Assembly (NCBI GenBank): GCA_002440945.1 | Contig: DJWG01000080.1 | Coordinates: forward strand, 1-5,243 | DNA from: Rhodobacteraceae bacterium UBA6236 | GTDB taxonomy: Bacteria > Pseudomonadota > Alphaproteobacteria > Rhodobacterales > Rhodobacteraceae | Direction: 5' to 3' | DNA: 5,243 nt | Shown: positions 5,242 to 5,243 of the stretch, in pieces | Numbering within the stretch: position 1 is the stretch's first letter | How the letters are laid out: each line of letters opens with the position of its first letter | Translations under genes and position numbers: made by a program | Notes under the pieces: generated by a model | Databases searched by the model: none | What the model saw: only the letters and a program-made list of their open reading frames with translations | What the model was told of the DNA's origin: nothing

Positions 5242-5243
5242 AT

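Noticed and set aside
1..5243. CRISPR array, insertion sequence or phage features
   Set aside because: No regularly spaced repeats, transposase, integrase or terminal inverted repeats with target duplication were seen.

Overview
The window is GC-rich, almost fully coding DNA, most likely chromosomal and from an alphaproteobacterium of the Rhodobacter/Paracoccus type (Rhodobacterales). The reasons are the codon bias, the style of the proteins, a periplasmic protein with three peptidoglycan-binding repeats, and an operator that matches the half-site pattern I recall for the Rhodobacter persulfide sensor SqrR. The assignment is inferred from sequence character; no database search was possible.

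Layout from left to right. Bases 1-422 (+) hold the C-terminal end of dihydroxy-acid dehydratase (ilvD), cut by the window edge. A convergent gap (423-560) with a terminator-like hairpin separates it from a three-gene minus-strand operon, read from about 3680 down to 561. In transcription order the operon encodes a stand-alone ETHE1/Blh-type metallo-beta-lactamase-fold persulfide dioxygenase (2775-3659), a SulP-family anion permease with a C-terminal STAS domain (1004-2764), and a small DUF302 protein (561-947). The first two genes are tightly coupled: the stop codon of the dioxygenase gene is part of the Shine-Dalgarno sequence of the permease gene. Going the other way, 3864-4856 (+) encodes a secreted protein with three peptidoglycan-binding repeats at an exact 83-residue spacing. 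Bases 4857-5243 carry no convincing gene. They hold several inverted repeats and end in phased A/T tracts followed by a TTGCGG hexamer, which looks like the upstream half of a strong promoter whose -10 lies beyond the window.

The most interesting item is the control region of the minus-strand operon. A perfect ATTC-N8-GAAT inverted repeat (3692-3707) sits between and partly over a plausible -35 (TTGTCG) and -10 (TATATT). That is the arrangement expected if a SqrR/BigR-type repressor blocks RNA polymerase until sulfide or persulfide appears. Together with the persulfide dioxygenase this suggests a reactive-sulfur detoxification operon: the dioxygenase would oxidise glutathione persulfide to sulfite, the SulP protein could move the resulting oxyanion across the inner membrane, and the DUF302 protein has an unknown accessory role. 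No repressor, sulfide:quinone oxidoreductase or rhodanese gene is present in the window, so the regulator would have to act from elsewhere.
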